Source of the DNA: Collinsella sp. TM10-22
Lineage (GTDB): Bacteria; Actinomycetota; Coriobacteriia; Coriobacteriales; Coriobacteriaceae
Assembly: GCF_003466125.1 (NCBI RefSeq)
Contig: NZ_QSOC01000005.1
Span: 91,030 to 155,029 of the forward strand
DNA length: 64,000 bases
Direction: 5' to 3'
Part shown: one piece after another, positions 8,585-17,013 of the stretch
Layout of the letters: every line of letters begins with the position of its first letter
Position numbering within the stretch: position 1 is the first letter of the stretch
Made by a program: the position numbers and the translations under genes
The notes under the pieces: generated by a model
Database searches by the model: none
The model's input: only the letters and a program-made list of their open reading frames with translations
What the model was told of the DNA's origin: nothing

Positions 8585-9646
8585 ATGGAGAAGATACTCG
8601 GCGTTAATCTCTCTGGCTGGTTTATTCCCGAGCCTTGGGTGACCCCGTCGCTGTACGCGGCGACCGGTGCATCCAACGCGGCCGAGCTGCAGGAGGCCAT
8701 GGGCACCGCCGCCTATAACGAGCGCATGCGTCGTCATTACGAGACGTTTGTGAGCGAGGATGATTTTCGCCGTATGGCGCAGATCGGCCTCAACGCCGTG
8801 CGCCTGCCGGTGCCTTGGTATGCCTTTGGCTCACAGGAGTCCGATGCCTCCTACATCTCGGTTGTCGACTACATCGACCGCGCGATTGAGTGGGCTGCCA
8901 AGTACAACATTCGCGTGCTGCTTGACCTGGCAACTGTGCCCGGTGGCCAGGGCGATTCCAACGATTCGCCCACCACGCCGGAGGCTGTTGCCGAGTGGCA
9001 TTCGTCCACTAACGGCCGCCATGTCGCACTCGACGTGCTCGAGCGTTTGGCCGATCGCTACGGTGAGGCCGAGAGCCTGCTGGGCATTGAGCTGCTTGAC
9101 ACGCCGCAGATGAGCGTCCGCAAGAGCCTCTTTACCATGACGGATGGCATTCCTGCTCACTACCTGCGCAACTTCTATCGCGATGCTTACGAGCTCGTCC
9201 GTTCGTATATGCCCGAGGATAAAATCGTCGTCTTCTCGTCTTCGGGGTATCCCAGCGAGTGGAAGCATTTTATGCGCGGCACCAAGTACAAGAACGTCTA
9301 CATGGACCTTCACCTGTACCATTACCGTGACGAGTATGCACTCGACATCACGAGCCCCCGCGGGCTGACGACGGCGATTTCGCGTAACAAGCGCGAGCTT
9401 AAAGAAGCGATTTCGACGGGGTTCCCCGTGCTGGTGGGCGAATGGTCGGGTGCGGCGATCTTTGCCAACTCGTCGGTTACGCCCGAGGGCCGCAATGCCT
9501 ACGAGCGCGTGTTCATCGCCAATCAGCTGGCATCGTTTGCGCCGGCTGCCGGTTGGTTCTTCCAAACGTGGAAGACCGAGAAGCGTATTGCGGCATGGGA
9601 TGCCCGCGCGGCGCTCGGTACGCTCGAGCGCGGCATGATTGAATAG
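8585..9646 (+). CDS. GH5-like (exo-1,3-beta-glucanase type) protein, probably catalytically altered
   Basis: A 353-aa cytoplasmic protein with the TIM-barrel layout of glycoside hydrolase family 5: GVNLSGWF at the N terminus, RLPVPWYAF (~73-81), a strand ending DLATVPGGQG (~114-123), DLHLYHYRDE (~241-250) and the nucleophile segment PVLVGEWSG with Glu286. In active members the acid/base Glu sits in an ELLNEP motif; here it reads GIELLDTPQ (Asp172-Thr173). The usual His of the DLHGAPGSQNG loop is also absent. No signal peptide is seen. The ATG at 8585 follows AAGGGGGCAGTG. Fold is confident; activity is doubtful. Confidence 0.75.
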   Translation: MEKILGVNLSGWFIPEPWVTPSLYAATGASNAAELQEAMGTAAYNERMRRHYETFVSEDDFRRMAQIGLNAVRLPVPWYAFGSQESDASYISVVDYIDRAIEWAAKYNIRVLLDLATVPGGQGDSNDSPTTPEAVAEWHSSTNGRHVALDVLERLADRYGEAESLLGIELLDTPQMSVRKSLFTMTDGIPAHYLRNFYRDAYELVRSYMPEDKIVVFSSSGYPSEWKHFMRGTKYKNVYMDLHLYHYRDEYALDITSPRGLTTAISRNKRELKEAISTGFPVLVGEWSGAAIFANSSVTPEGRNAYERVFIANQLASFAPAAGWFFQTWKTEKRIAAWDARAALGTLERGMIE

Positions 9647-9652
9647 GTTGAT

Positions 9653-10531
9653 ATGACGCAAAACAGCGCCCATACGGGCAAACTCTATGTGGTCGGCACA
9701 CCCATCGGCAACTTGGGAGACCTGTCCCCGCGCGTTGGCGAGGCGTTTGCCGCCGCCGATGCCATCTGCTGCGAAGACACGCGTGTGACGTCAAAGCTGC
9801 TAATGCACCTGGGTATCTCCAAGCCGCTTGTCCGCTGCGACGAGAATGTGATCGCCAGCCGCGCCGCCGGCCTGGTCGACCGTCTGCTGGCGGGGGAAAC
9901 CCTCGCCTTTGCCTCGGACGCCGGCATGCCGAGCGTGTCCGATCCCGGCCAGGCGCTGGTCGAGGCAGCGCGTGAGGCCGATGTACCCGTCGAAGTTATC
10001 CCCGGGCCCTCTGCTTGCGTCACGGCGCTCGTTTCGTCCGGCATTCCCTGCGAGCAATTTTTCTTCGAGGGCTTTTTGGGCCGCAAGCACGGTGACCGCG
10101 TGCGCCGTCTGCAGCGCCTTGCCGTGGTGCCCGGCGCGCTCATCTTCTACGAGTCTCCACATCGCATCGTGGCGACGCTCGAGGCTGTGGCCGAGGTCTT
10201 TCCCCAGCGTGAGGTTGCCGTCTGCCGCGAACTCACCAAGCTACATGAGGAGGTCTTGCGTGGGCCCGCCGCCCAGCTTGCCGAGGAGCTGCGTGCTCGT
10301 GGCGAGGTAAAGGGCGAGATTGCGCTGGTCATCGCGCCGCCGAGTGAGGACGAGGAGGCCGGCATCGTGCCGGCTGGCGCTGCGGCGGCAGATCCCGACG
10401 AGGCCCTGCGCGAGGATATCCGCGCCGCGCTCGAGGAGGGGGAGCCCGCTTCTGCGGTGGCCAAGCGCCTGTCTCAGAAGTATTCGCGCCGCAAGCGCGA
10501 TGTCTATGCCATGGTGCTCGATATGCAATAG
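9653..10531 (+). CDS. rsmI: 16S rRNA (cytidine1402-2'-O)-methyltransferase RsmI
   Basis: A 292-aa SAM-dependent methyltransferase of the tetrapyrrole-methylase fold that modifies C1402 in the ribosomal P site. The N terminus has the RsmI signature LYVVGTPIGNLGDLSPR and EDTRVTSKLL; the middle has FASDAGMPSVSDPG and VIPGPSACVTALVSSG; ESPHRI follows near residue 167. A C-terminal ~60-residue segment with a small helical domain ends in KYSRRKRDVYAMVLDM. It lies 6 bp after the GH5-like gene and 69 bp before metG. Confidence 0.95.
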   Translation: MTQNSAHTGKLYVVGTPIGNLGDLSPRVGEAFAAADAICCEDTRVTSKLLMHLGISKPLVRCDENVIASRAAGLVDRLLAGETLAFASDAGMPSVSDPGQALVEAAREADVPVEVIPGPSACVTALVSSGIPCEQFFFEGFLGRKHGDRVRRLQRLAVVPGALIFYESPHRIVATLEAVAEVFPQREVAVCRELTKLHEEVLRGPAAQLAEELRARGEVKGEIALVIAPPSEDEEAGIVPAGAAAADPDEALREDIRAALEEGEPASAVAKRLSQKYSRRKRDVYAMVLDMQ

Positions 10532-10600
10532 ATGGAGGATATCCAGCCCTTGCGCTAGAATCATCCCCTGTATGCAACGTTTTTCTGGAGGACTAACCCC

Positions 10601-12202
10601 ATGGATCAAAGCAAGCCTTCGTTCTTTATCACGACGCCCATCTACTACGTCAACGCCGATCCGCACCTGGGCACGGCTTATTCCACCATCATCGCCGACG
10701 TCCAGGCTCGTTATCGCCGCTCTGCCGGCTACAACGTCAAGTTCCTGACCGGCATGGACGAGCATGGCGAGAAGGTCGCCGAGGCCGCAGCCAAGCACAA
10801 CATGACGCCGCAGGAGTGGACCGACAGCCAGGCTCCGCACTTCAAGGAGTTGTGGAGCAAGCTCGAGATCTCCAACGACGACTTCATCCGCACCACCGAG
10901 CCGCGCCAGCATCATGCTGTACAGTACCTGTGGGAGCGCATGAAGGAGTCCGGCTACCTGTATAAGGGCAGCTATGATGGTTGGTATTGCGTGCCCGACG
11001 AGACCTACTTCACCGATACGCAGGTCCAGAAGGGTGACGAGGAGTACGGCAGCGTCGGTCAGCACCTGTGCCCCGATTGCCACCGTCCGCTTGAGCGCGT
11101 GCAGGAGGAGTCTTACTTCTTTAAGCTTTCCGCCTTCCAGGACAAGCTGCTCAAGCTCTATGACGAGCACCCCGACTTTGTTGAGCCTGCGTTCCGCATG
11201 AACGAGGTGCGCAGCTTTGTCGAGGGCGGCCTCAACGATCTTTCCGTGAGCCGCACGAGCTTTGACTGGGGCATTCAGGTTCCGTTTGATGAGGGCCACG
11301 TGACCTACGTGTGGTTCGACGCCCTGCTCAACTATATGACGGCTGTCGGCTACGGTGTCGACACCGACGAGGCCCGTGCCGAGCTGGCCTATCGCTGGCC
11401 CGCGCAGTTCCACATCGTGGGCAAGGACATCATCCGCTTCCACTGCGTCATTTGGCCCGCCATGCTCATGGCCATCGGCGAGGCCCTGCCCGAGCATGTC
11501 TTTGCCCACGGCTTCCTGACCGTGCGCAACGCCGAGACCGGCAAGGCCGAGAAGATGTCCAAGAGCCGCGGCAACGCCATCGCTCCGCAGGACGTCATCG
11601 ACATGCTGGGTGTCGAGGGCTATCGCTATTACTTCATGACCGACGTGGTGCCCGGCACCGACGGCGCCATCAGCTTCGATCGCATGGAGCAGGTCTACAA
11701 CGCCGACCTGGCCAACAGCTGGGGCAACCTTATCTCGCGTTCGCTCAACATGAGCGGCAAGTACTTTGACGGCTGCGCGCCCGCCAAGCCCGCATCGTTC
11801 GATGCGTTCGACAGTCCGCTGGCAAAGATTGCCGATGGCCTGGTCGAGCGCTATATGGCCAAGATGGACGTGCTCGATTACGGTGGAGCCAAGGACGAGG
11901 TCATGGAGCTCGTCCATGCCGCCAACCATTACATCGAGGACTCCGAGCCTTGGGCGCTTGCCAAGGACGAGGCCAAGGCTGACGAGCTCGCGTTTGTGAT
12001 CTACAGCCTGCTCGAAGCCATCCGCATCGCCGCCCACCTGCTGATGCCGCTCATGCCTCAGACTTCTGCCGAGGCTCTGCGCCGTCTGTCCTGCGAGGAC
12101 GAGGCCGCAAGTGACGATCTCAAGGGTATTTGCGCTTGGGGTCTGCTTGCCGGCGGCGCTCCCGTCGAGAAGGGCGAGCCGCTGTTCCCGCGTCTGGGTT
12201 AA
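10601..12202 (+). CDS. metG: Methionyl-tRNA synthetase
   Basis: A 533-aa class I synthetase charging tRNA-Met. It has the HIGH-type motif DPHLGTAYSTIIADV near residue 20, a zinc-knuckle-like region with CPDC (~155-160), and KMSKS at 318-322. The protein stops after the helical anticodon-binding domain and lacks the C-terminal EMAP/Trbp111-like tRNA-binding domain found in longer MetRS proteins. The start follows TGGAGGACTAACCCC. A terminator follows at 12242. Confidence 0.97.
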   Translation: MDQSKPSFFITTPIYYVNADPHLGTAYSTIIADVQARYRRSAGYNVKFLTGMDEHGEKVAEAAAKHNMTPQEWTDSQAPHFKELWSKLEISNDDFIRTTEPRQHHAVQYLWERMKESGYLYKGSYDGWYCVPDETYFTDTQVQKGDEEYGSVGQHLCPDCHRPLERVQEESYFFKLSAFQDKLLKLYDEHPDFVEPAFRMNEVRSFVEGGLNDLSVSRTSFDWGIQVPFDEGHVTYVWFDALLNYMTAVGYGVDTDEARAELAYRWPAQFHIVGKDIIRFHCVIWPAMLMAIGEALPEHVFAHGFLTVRNAETGKAEKMSKSRGNAIAPQDVIDMLGVEGYRYYFMTDVVPGTDGAISFDRMEQVYNADLANSWGNLISRSLNMSGKYFDGCAPAKPASFDAFDSPLAKIADGLVERYMAKMDVLDYGGAKDEVMELVHAANHYIEDSEPWALAKDEAKADELAFVIYSLLEAIRIAAHLLMPLMPQTSAEALRRLSCEDEAASDDLKGICAWGLLAGGAPVEKGEPLFPRLG

Positions 12203-12241
12203 GACGCCGCGCGCCATATCGGCAATTCGCAGTTTAGGTGT

Positions 12242-12275
12242 AAGGGCATGGCCGCAACGGTCCATGCCCTTTTGT
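12242..12275 (+). terminator. Terminator between metG and rsmA
   Basis: AAGGGCATGG (12242-12251) pairs perfectly with CCATGCCCTT (12262-12271) across a 10-nt loop and is followed by TTG TTTC. Confidence 0.75.
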
Positions 12276-12309
12276 TTCAAGACGTCGCCACCATGCTAAG
12301 GAGGCAACT

Positions 12310-13170
12310 ATGACAACTTCGCCTTTGGCAAACCCCACGGCAACAAGGGAGCTGCTGGAGGAGTTTGGCCTTGCGACCAAGCATCGCCTGGGCCAGAACT
12401 TTCTAATCGACAACCATGTGATTGAGCGTATCTGCGAGCTTGCCGAGCTTGCAGGTGACGAGCGCGTACTCGAGGTGGGTCCGGGTGTTGGCACGCTCAC
12501 GCTTGCGCTGCTGCAGGAGGCTGCGTGCGTCACGTCGATCGAGGCCGATCCCGAGCTCGAGCCGGTGCTCGATGCCCATGCTGCCGACTATGCCAACTTC
12601 CGCTTTATTATGGGCGATGCGCTCAAGGTGGACCCGGAGCAGATTGAGCAGGCTGCTGGCGGCGAGCCCACGGTATTTGTCGCGAACTTGCCCTATAACG
12701 TGGCAGCGACGATCATTCTGCAGTTTTTCCAGACGATGCCCGCGCTCAAGCGTGCCGTCGTCATGGTGCAAAAGGAGGTTGCCGATCGCATTGCCGCGAC
12801 GCCGGGCAACAAGACCTATGGCGGCTATACGGCAAAGCTCGGCCTGTATACGCAGGTGACGGGTCGCTTTGAGGTGCCGCCGCGCTGCTTTATGCCGGCG
12901 CCGCATGTGGACTCAGCCGTCGTGCGCATCGACCGCGTTGAAGGCGTGGTGCCCGAAGGACTCGATCGCGAGTTTGTAGCCCGTGTGATTGACGCCGCAT
13001 TTGCTCAGCGTCGCAAGACTATCCGCAATTCCATGAGTGCTAACGGCTTTGCCAAGGACGTGCTCGATGCCGCCTTTGAGGTTTGCGGTATCGCGCCGAC
13101 CACGCGAGCCGAGACACTCGATGTTGCCGACTTTGTCCGTCTGGCCCAGGAGCTCATCCATGATGCCTAA
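12310..13170 (+). CDS. rsmA: 16S rRNA dimethyladenosine transferase RsmA (KsgA)
   Basis: A 286-aa methyltransferase that dimethylates A1518 and A1519 of 16S rRNA. Motifs in order: KHRLGQNFLIDNHVIERI (~29-46), SAM-binding VLEVGPGVGTLTLALL (~54-69), the catalytic NLPYNVAATI (~128-137) and RRKTIRNSMSANGF in the C-terminal domain. Length is typical. The start follows AAGGAGGCAACT. Its last codons overlap the start of the TatD gene. Confidence 0.96.
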   Translation: MTTSPLANPTATRELLEEFGLATKHRLGQNFLIDNHVIERICELAELAGDERVLEVGPGVGTLTLALLQEAACVTSIEADPELEPVLDAHAADYANFRFIMGDALKVDPEQIEQAAGGEPTVFVANLPYNVAATIILQFFQTMPALKRAVVMVQKEVADRIAATPGNKTYGGYTAKLGLYTQVTGRFEVPPRCFMPAPHVDSAVVRIDRVEGVVPEGLDREFVARVIDAAFAQRRKTIRNSMSANGFAKDVLDAAFEVCGIAPTTRAETLDVADFVRLAQELIHDA

Positions 13171-14077
13171 TGCCGAACGTGTGACGTTTACCAAGAAAAA
13201 GAAAACGGTCGCCTGTCCGGAGCCCTTGGCGCCGCTTGCCGACACGCACGCGCATCTGCTTTCGTTCTGGGGCAAGGATGTGCCCGAGACGCTCATGCGT
13301 GCCAAAGCGGCGGGCGTCGACCTGTTGGTGACGGTCTTCGACCCTATTGCCGATAAGCGCAGCGTGACGGACTATAGCGACTGGCTGACGCGCGAGATTC
13401 TGCCGATGCAGGATATCCCGCAGATCAAGTATCTTGCCGGCGTGCATCCGTATGGCGCGCCGGACTATACCGACGATGTTCACGCACAGGTCGTTGCCGC
13501 ACTCGATGACCCCTTATGCGCCGGTATTGGCGAAATCGGCCTGGACTACCACATGGACTATGACGACGATATCGCGCCGGCGCCCCATAACGTGCAGATT
13601 GACTGTATGGCGCGCCAGCTCGAGCTTGCCGTGTGCCGTAACGTGCCGGTGGAGCTGCATCTGCGTCACGAGGACACGGACCCGGAGCGTACCTCGCACG
13701 TGGACGCCTACAACGTGCTTCGTGAGGTGGGCGTGCCCCAGGCCGGTTGTGTGCTGCACTGCTTTGGCGAGGACCGCGCCACGATGGAGCGCTTTGTGGA
13801 GCTGGGCTGCTATATCGCCTATGGTGGTGCGGCCACCTTTAAGCGCAACGACGACGTGCGCGAGGCATTTGCGGCGACCCCGCTCGACCGCATTTTGTTC
13901 GAGACGGATTGCCCGTATATGGCGCCGGAGCCCATTCGAGGTCTTGAGTGCGAGCCGGCAATGATTTCAATCACGGCAAACACGCTGGTCAACGACCGTG
14001 TCGATCGCACTGGTGAGGACGCCGAAACAATCGCGCAAGCCGCTTGGGAAAATGCTTGCAAACTTTTTCAAAAATAG
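13160..14077 (+). CDS. TatD family metal-dependent hydrolase (DNase)
   Basis: A 305-aa metal-dependent hydrolase of the amidohydrolase superfamily. LADTHAHLLSF near residue 27 carries the DxHxH metal ligands, GIGEIGLDY (~122-130) carries the catalytic Glu, VELHLRHED and VLHCFGED supply His ligands, and LFETDCPYMAPEP (~250) the final Asp. Start at ATG 13160 (or 13163) overlaps the rsmA stop, so the two are coupled. Coupling of TatD with RsmA is common in Actinobacteria and Firmicutes. A short basic N-terminal extension (TFTKKKKTV) is unusual. Confidence 0.85.
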   Translation: MMPNAERVTFTKKKKTVACPEPLAPLADTHAHLLSFWGKDVPETLMRAKAAGVDLLVTVFDPIADKRSVTDYSDWLTREILPMQDIPQIKYLAGVHPYGAPDYTDDVHAQVVAALDDPLCAGIGEIGLDYHMDYDDDIAPAPHNVQIDCMARQLELAVCRNVPVELHLRHEDTDPERTSHVDAYNVLREVGVPQAGCVLHCFGEDRATMERFVELGCYIAYGGAATFKRNDDVREAFAATPLDRILFETDCPYMAPEPIRGLECEPAMISITANTLVNDRVDRTGEDAETIAQAAWENACKLFQK

Positions 14078-14080
14078 TTC

Positions 14081-14109
14081 TTGCGTTCACGGTGGCGCTC
14101 CGTTATTCT
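14081..14109 (+). promoter_or_regulatory. Promoter of tRNA-Leu
   Basis: TTGCGT (14081-14086), 17-base spacer, TATTCT (14104-14109), 11 bp before the tRNA. Confidence 0.65.
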
Positions 14110-14120
14110 AATTCCTGCAC

Positions 14121-14207
14121 GCGGGCGTGGCGGAATTGGCAGACGCGTACGGTTCAGGTCCGTATGGGGGCAACCCCATGAAGGTTCAAGTCCTTTCGCC
14201 CGCACCA
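14121..14207 (+). tRNA. tRNA-Leu (CAG)
   Basis: A class II tRNA with acceptor GCGGGCG/CGCCCGC, anticodon stem TACGG/CCGTA holding CAG, a long variable arm (TGGGGGCAACCCCA) and T-loop TTCAAGT. CCA is encoded. Unlike the Phe, Arg and Ser genes nearby, no 3'-end repeat unit follows. Confidence 0.95.
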
Positions 14208-14218
14208 TTGAATGAAAG

Positions 14219-14243
14219 AGCTCCCAGCAATGGGAGCTTTTTT
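14219..14243 (+). terminator. Terminator of tRNA-Leu
   Basis: AGCTCCCA, loop GCAA, TGGGAGCT, then TTTTTG. Confidence 0.85.
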
Positions 14244-14300
14244 GTTACGGGCCGTTTTTGGCAGATTTGACCTATCGATTTCGCGCGGTAGATGCCCCTG

Positions 14301-14519
14301 CGGTCAAAAAGTGGCAAATATGAGTACTGGCACGAAAATAGAGACATTTCACGAAGCCATTTTTGCTCATTTTACGCAACAGATGTACGCTAATTTGACT
14401 CAATCATGAGACGAAATGAAGTAATTTCGATAGACTTCGGGTTCAAAGAGGCGATTTTGACCCAAATACGCTGTTACTAAACTGGTAACAGTACTCATAT
14501 TTGGTCTTTTTTGACCACG
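14301..14519. repeat. ~220-bp inverted-end element, copy A
   Basis: Left end (14301-14329) reads CGGTCAAAAAGTGGCAAATA then TGAGTACTG; the right end (14489-14519) is its imperfect inverse, ending GACCACGG. Just inside the right end is a stem-loop CTGTTAC-TAAACT-GGTAACAG. The AT-rich interior has no ORF of substance. A diverged second copy in the same orientation lies at 62828-63051. It resembles a miniature inverted-repeat element, but no target-site duplication is obvious. Confidence 0.75.
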
Positions 14520-14595
14520 GGTCCTCTTGTTGGTGTCACACAGCTGCTTCGTGCGGGTATCCTAGTCCCAACGTGTGCCTATCAGAGGAGAGACC

Positions 14596-15534
14596 ATGCT
14601 GTTTTCCGGTATCATCGCCGCCCTTACCAGCCTTTTGATTCCCATCATCATCCTGTTGCTGCTGCTGCCCAGCGCCTGCTATGTCGTTGAACAGCAGCAT
14701 GCTGTGATCATCGAACGCTTAGGCAAGTTCAACCGCATCGTCAACGCGGGCTTCCACATGAAGGTGCCCGTAGTCGACCGTAAAGCTGCCACGGTGAGCC
14801 TGCGCACGATGAAAAACGGTTTTGGTATCGACGTTAAGACTCAGGACAATGTGACTATCGGCCTCGAGATCTCGGCTCAATATCACGTGAGCTATGACAT
14901 GGGTGCTGGCCCGGCGGATTCGGGCATCTACAAGAGCTACTATATGCTGCAGGAGCCCGTCGACCAGATGCGTGACTTCATCACCGACGCCCTGCGCTCT
15001 TCGATTCCCGTCTACACACTCGATGAGGTCTTTGCCAAGAAGGATGACATCGCCAAGGATGTTAACGCTACCGTTTCCGAGCAGATGGCTGCCTACGGCT
15101 TCACCCTCGTGTCGACGCTCATTACCAAGATCGCACTGCCGACTGAGGTCGAGAACTCTATGAACGACATCAACGCCGCCCAGCGCAAGCGCGCTGCGGC
15201 ACAGGAGCTCGCCGAGGCCGACCGCATCAAGCGCGTCACCGAGGCGACCGCCGAAGCCGAGGCCATGGAAAAGGCGGGCGAGGGCATCGCCAACCAGCGC
15301 AAGGCGATCGCTCTGGGCATTAAGGACTCGCTCGAGATTATCCAGGAGACAGGTGTTGGCAACGATGAGGCCAACCAACTGTTCATGTTTACGCAGTGGT
15401 CCGAGATGATGACGGAGTTTGCTCGCATGGGTAAAACCTCGACGGTCGTGCTGCCGAGCGACTTCTCGCAGTCGGCCTCTATGTTCGAGCAGATGCTGAC
15501 CGCCGGCAAAGTTCAAAACGGTTCGAAGGAGTAG
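14596..15534 (+). CDS. SPFH/Band 7 (stomatin-like) membrane protein
   Basis: A 312-aa protein. An N-terminal membrane helix (FSGIIAALTSLLIPIIILLLLLPSACYVV) is followed by the stomatin signature EQQHAVIIERLGKFNRIVNAGFHMKVP and the SPFH domain to about residue 200. A coiled-coil region rich in Ala/Glu/Arg (AAQRKRAAAQELAEADRIKRVTEATAEAEAMEKA) comes next. Such proteins form membrane scaffolds of uncertain function. ATG 14596 is chosen because GAGGAGAG precedes it. It is followed 6 bp later by rlmH. Confidence 0.85.
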   Translation: MLFSGIIAALTSLLIPIIILLLLLPSACYVVEQQHAVIIERLGKFNRIVNAGFHMKVPVVDRKAATVSLRTMKNGFGIDVKTQDNVTIGLEISAQYHVSYDMGAGPADSGIYKSYYMLQEPVDQMRDFITDALRSSIPVYTLDEVFAKKDDIAKDVNATVSEQMAAYGFTLVSTLITKIALPTEVENSMNDINAAQRKRAAAQELAEADRIKRVTEATAEAEAMEKAGEGIANQRKAIALGIKDSLEIIQETGVGNDEANQLFMFTQWSEMMTEFARMGKTSTVVLPSDFSQSASMFEQMLTAGKVQNGSKE

Positions 15535-15540
15535 GCACGC

Positions 15541-16011
15541 GTGAAATACACCGTCGTTTGTGTTGGCAAGCTCAAAGAGCGCTTTTGGAAGGACGCGTGT
15601 GCCGAGTACACCAAGCGCCTGGGCGCCTATGCCAAGGTGGATATCCGCGAGGTGGCCGATATCGACCCTGCCAAGGCGGGCGGCGTGGATGCCGCGCGTG
15701 ACAAGGAGGGGGCGGCGATTCTTGCTGCCTTGCCGTCTCGAGCGCATGTGATCCTGCTGGCTATCGAGGGCAAGGAGCGTTCGAGTGAGGAGCTCTCGGC
15801 GAGGCTCGACGATCTTATGCTGCGAGGCAGTAGCGACATTGCCTTTGTAATCGGCGGTTCGGACGGCGTGAGCGATGACGTGCGCGCACGAGCCGACGAG
15901 ATGCTCAGCTTTGGACGTATTACCTTGCCGCATAACCTGGCGCGTGTAGTGCTGCTAGAGCAGATTTACCGTGCCTGCAAGATCAGCCGTGGCGAGCCGT
16001 ATCACAAATAG
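15541..16011 (+). CDS. rlmH: 23S rRNA (pseudouridine1915-N3)-methyltransferase RlmH
   Basis: A 156-aa SPOUT methyltransferase acting on helix 69 of 23S rRNA. Recognised from KYTVVCVGKLKERFWKDACAEYTKRL at the N terminus, IAFVIGGSDGVSDDVRARAD (~100-119) and the knot segment SFGRITLPHNLARVVLLEQIYRACKI ending GEPYHK. The start is GTG. Full length. Confidence 0.95.
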   Translation: MKYTVVCVGKLKERFWKDACAEYTKRLGAYAKVDIREVADIDPAKAGGVDAARDKEGAAILAALPSRAHVILLAIEGKERSSEELSARLDDLMLRGSSDIAFVIGGSDGVSDDVRARADEMLSFGRITLPHNLARVVLLEQIYRACKISRGEPYHK

Positions 16012-16084
16012 GTCGGCAATACGAAACAGTGACGTGGGACAATACCTTTCGTTTTGAGGAATGTGTCTGAGAGGACTATGTGAT

Positions 16085-16855
16085 ATGAAGATCGGATTTG
16101 TCGGTTTTGGCAATATGGCGAGCGCCATGGCCGATGGCTGGATTGCCGCCGGTGTGACTGCGAGCGACATGTGCGCCTGCGCGGGCCGCTACGACGCCTT
16201 GGTTGAGCGCTGCGAGGCGCGTGGGATGGTCGCCTGCCATGATGCGGCGGAGGTTGTCGCCGCATCTGATATCGTGGTTGCTGCGGTCAAGCCGTACATG
16301 ATCGAGAAGGTCTTCGCTCCGCTCAAGGACATTCTTGCCGACAAGGTTGTCCTTTCGGTCGCCTGGACTTGGGACAGCGCCAAGTGGGAACAGGTCCTGC
16401 CGGGTGTCGCGCACATCTCGACGGTGCCCAACACGCCGGTTTCAGTGGGCGAGGGCGTTATCGCCTGCGAGAAGTCCTCTACGCTCAACGACGAGCAACG
16501 TGCTGTTGTGCTCGACCTGCTCGGTAGGCTTGGCGCCGTCGTCGAGCTCGACACGAGCCTGCTGTTTGTGGGCGGTACCGTGGGCGGTTGCGCACCGGCA
16601 TTTGTCGCCATGGCGATTGAGGCCTTGGGCGATGCGGCCGTCAAGCACGGTATCCCGCGCGCCGATGCCTACCGCATCGTGAGCCAGATGGTGCTGGGTA
16701 CGGCAAAACTGCAGCTTGTAGGCGGCCAGCATCCTGCGGCGATGAAGGATGCCGTATGCTCGCCCGGCGGCGCCACCATCAAGGGCGTCGTCGCGCTCGA
16801 GGACGCCGGCATGCGCAGCGCCCTGGTCAAGGCCATCGACGCCACCCTCCAGTAA
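16085..16855 (+). CDS. proC: Pyrroline-5-carboxylate reductase
   Basis: A 256-aa NAD(P)H-dependent enzyme for the last step of proline synthesis. Rossmann motif GFVGFGNMASAMADGW is at the N terminus (~4-19), VVAAVKPYMIEKV near 60, HISTVPNTPVSVGEG near 110, and the C-terminal ProC signature VCSPGGATIKGVVALEDAGMRSAL near 220. ATG 16085 follows GAGAGGAC. A hairpin terminator begins at the stop codon. Confidence 0.93.
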   Translation: MKIGFVGFGNMASAMADGWIAAGVTASDMCACAGRYDALVERCEARGMVACHDAAEVVAASDIVVAAVKPYMIEKVFAPLKDILADKVVLSVAWTWDSAKWEQVLPGVAHISTVPNTPVSVGEGVIACEKSSTLNDEQRAVVLDLLGRLGAVVELDTSLLFVGGTVGGCAPAFVAMAIEALGDAAVKHGIPRADAYRIVSQMVLGTAKLQLVGGQHPAAMKDAVCSPGGATIKGVVALEDAGMRSALVKAIDATLQ

Positions 16856-17013
16856 ACCTGCCATTTAGGGACAGGTTTATTTTGGCAGGTTTTTCCTGCG
16901 GTTTTGTCCTTTTAGCGAAAAGCGCCCCGCAACTGGCTCAATTCCAGTTGCGGGGCGCTTGCGTTTGCCCAGATAAAACCGACCATAATAAACCTGTCCC
17001 TTTTTGGTCGGTT
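16854..17013. terminator. Two terminator hairpins with complementary loops around a 17-bp hairpin
   Basis: Left hairpin: AAACCTGCCA (16854-16863) with TGGCAGGTTT (16883-16892), then TTT, serving proC. Right hairpin: AACCGACCA (16977-16985) with TGGTCGGTT (17005-17013), serving the minus-strand gene at 17012. Their loops hold AGGGACAGGTTTATT (16867-16881) and its exact inverse (16987-17001). Between them AAGCGCCCCGCAACTGG (16920-16936) pairs perfectly with 16944-16960 over loop CTCAATT. Confidence 0.7.

Noticed and set aside
14212..14409. Short open frame after tRNA-Leu
   Set aside because: It starts inside the terminator and runs into the inverted-end element; no ribosome-binding site or family.
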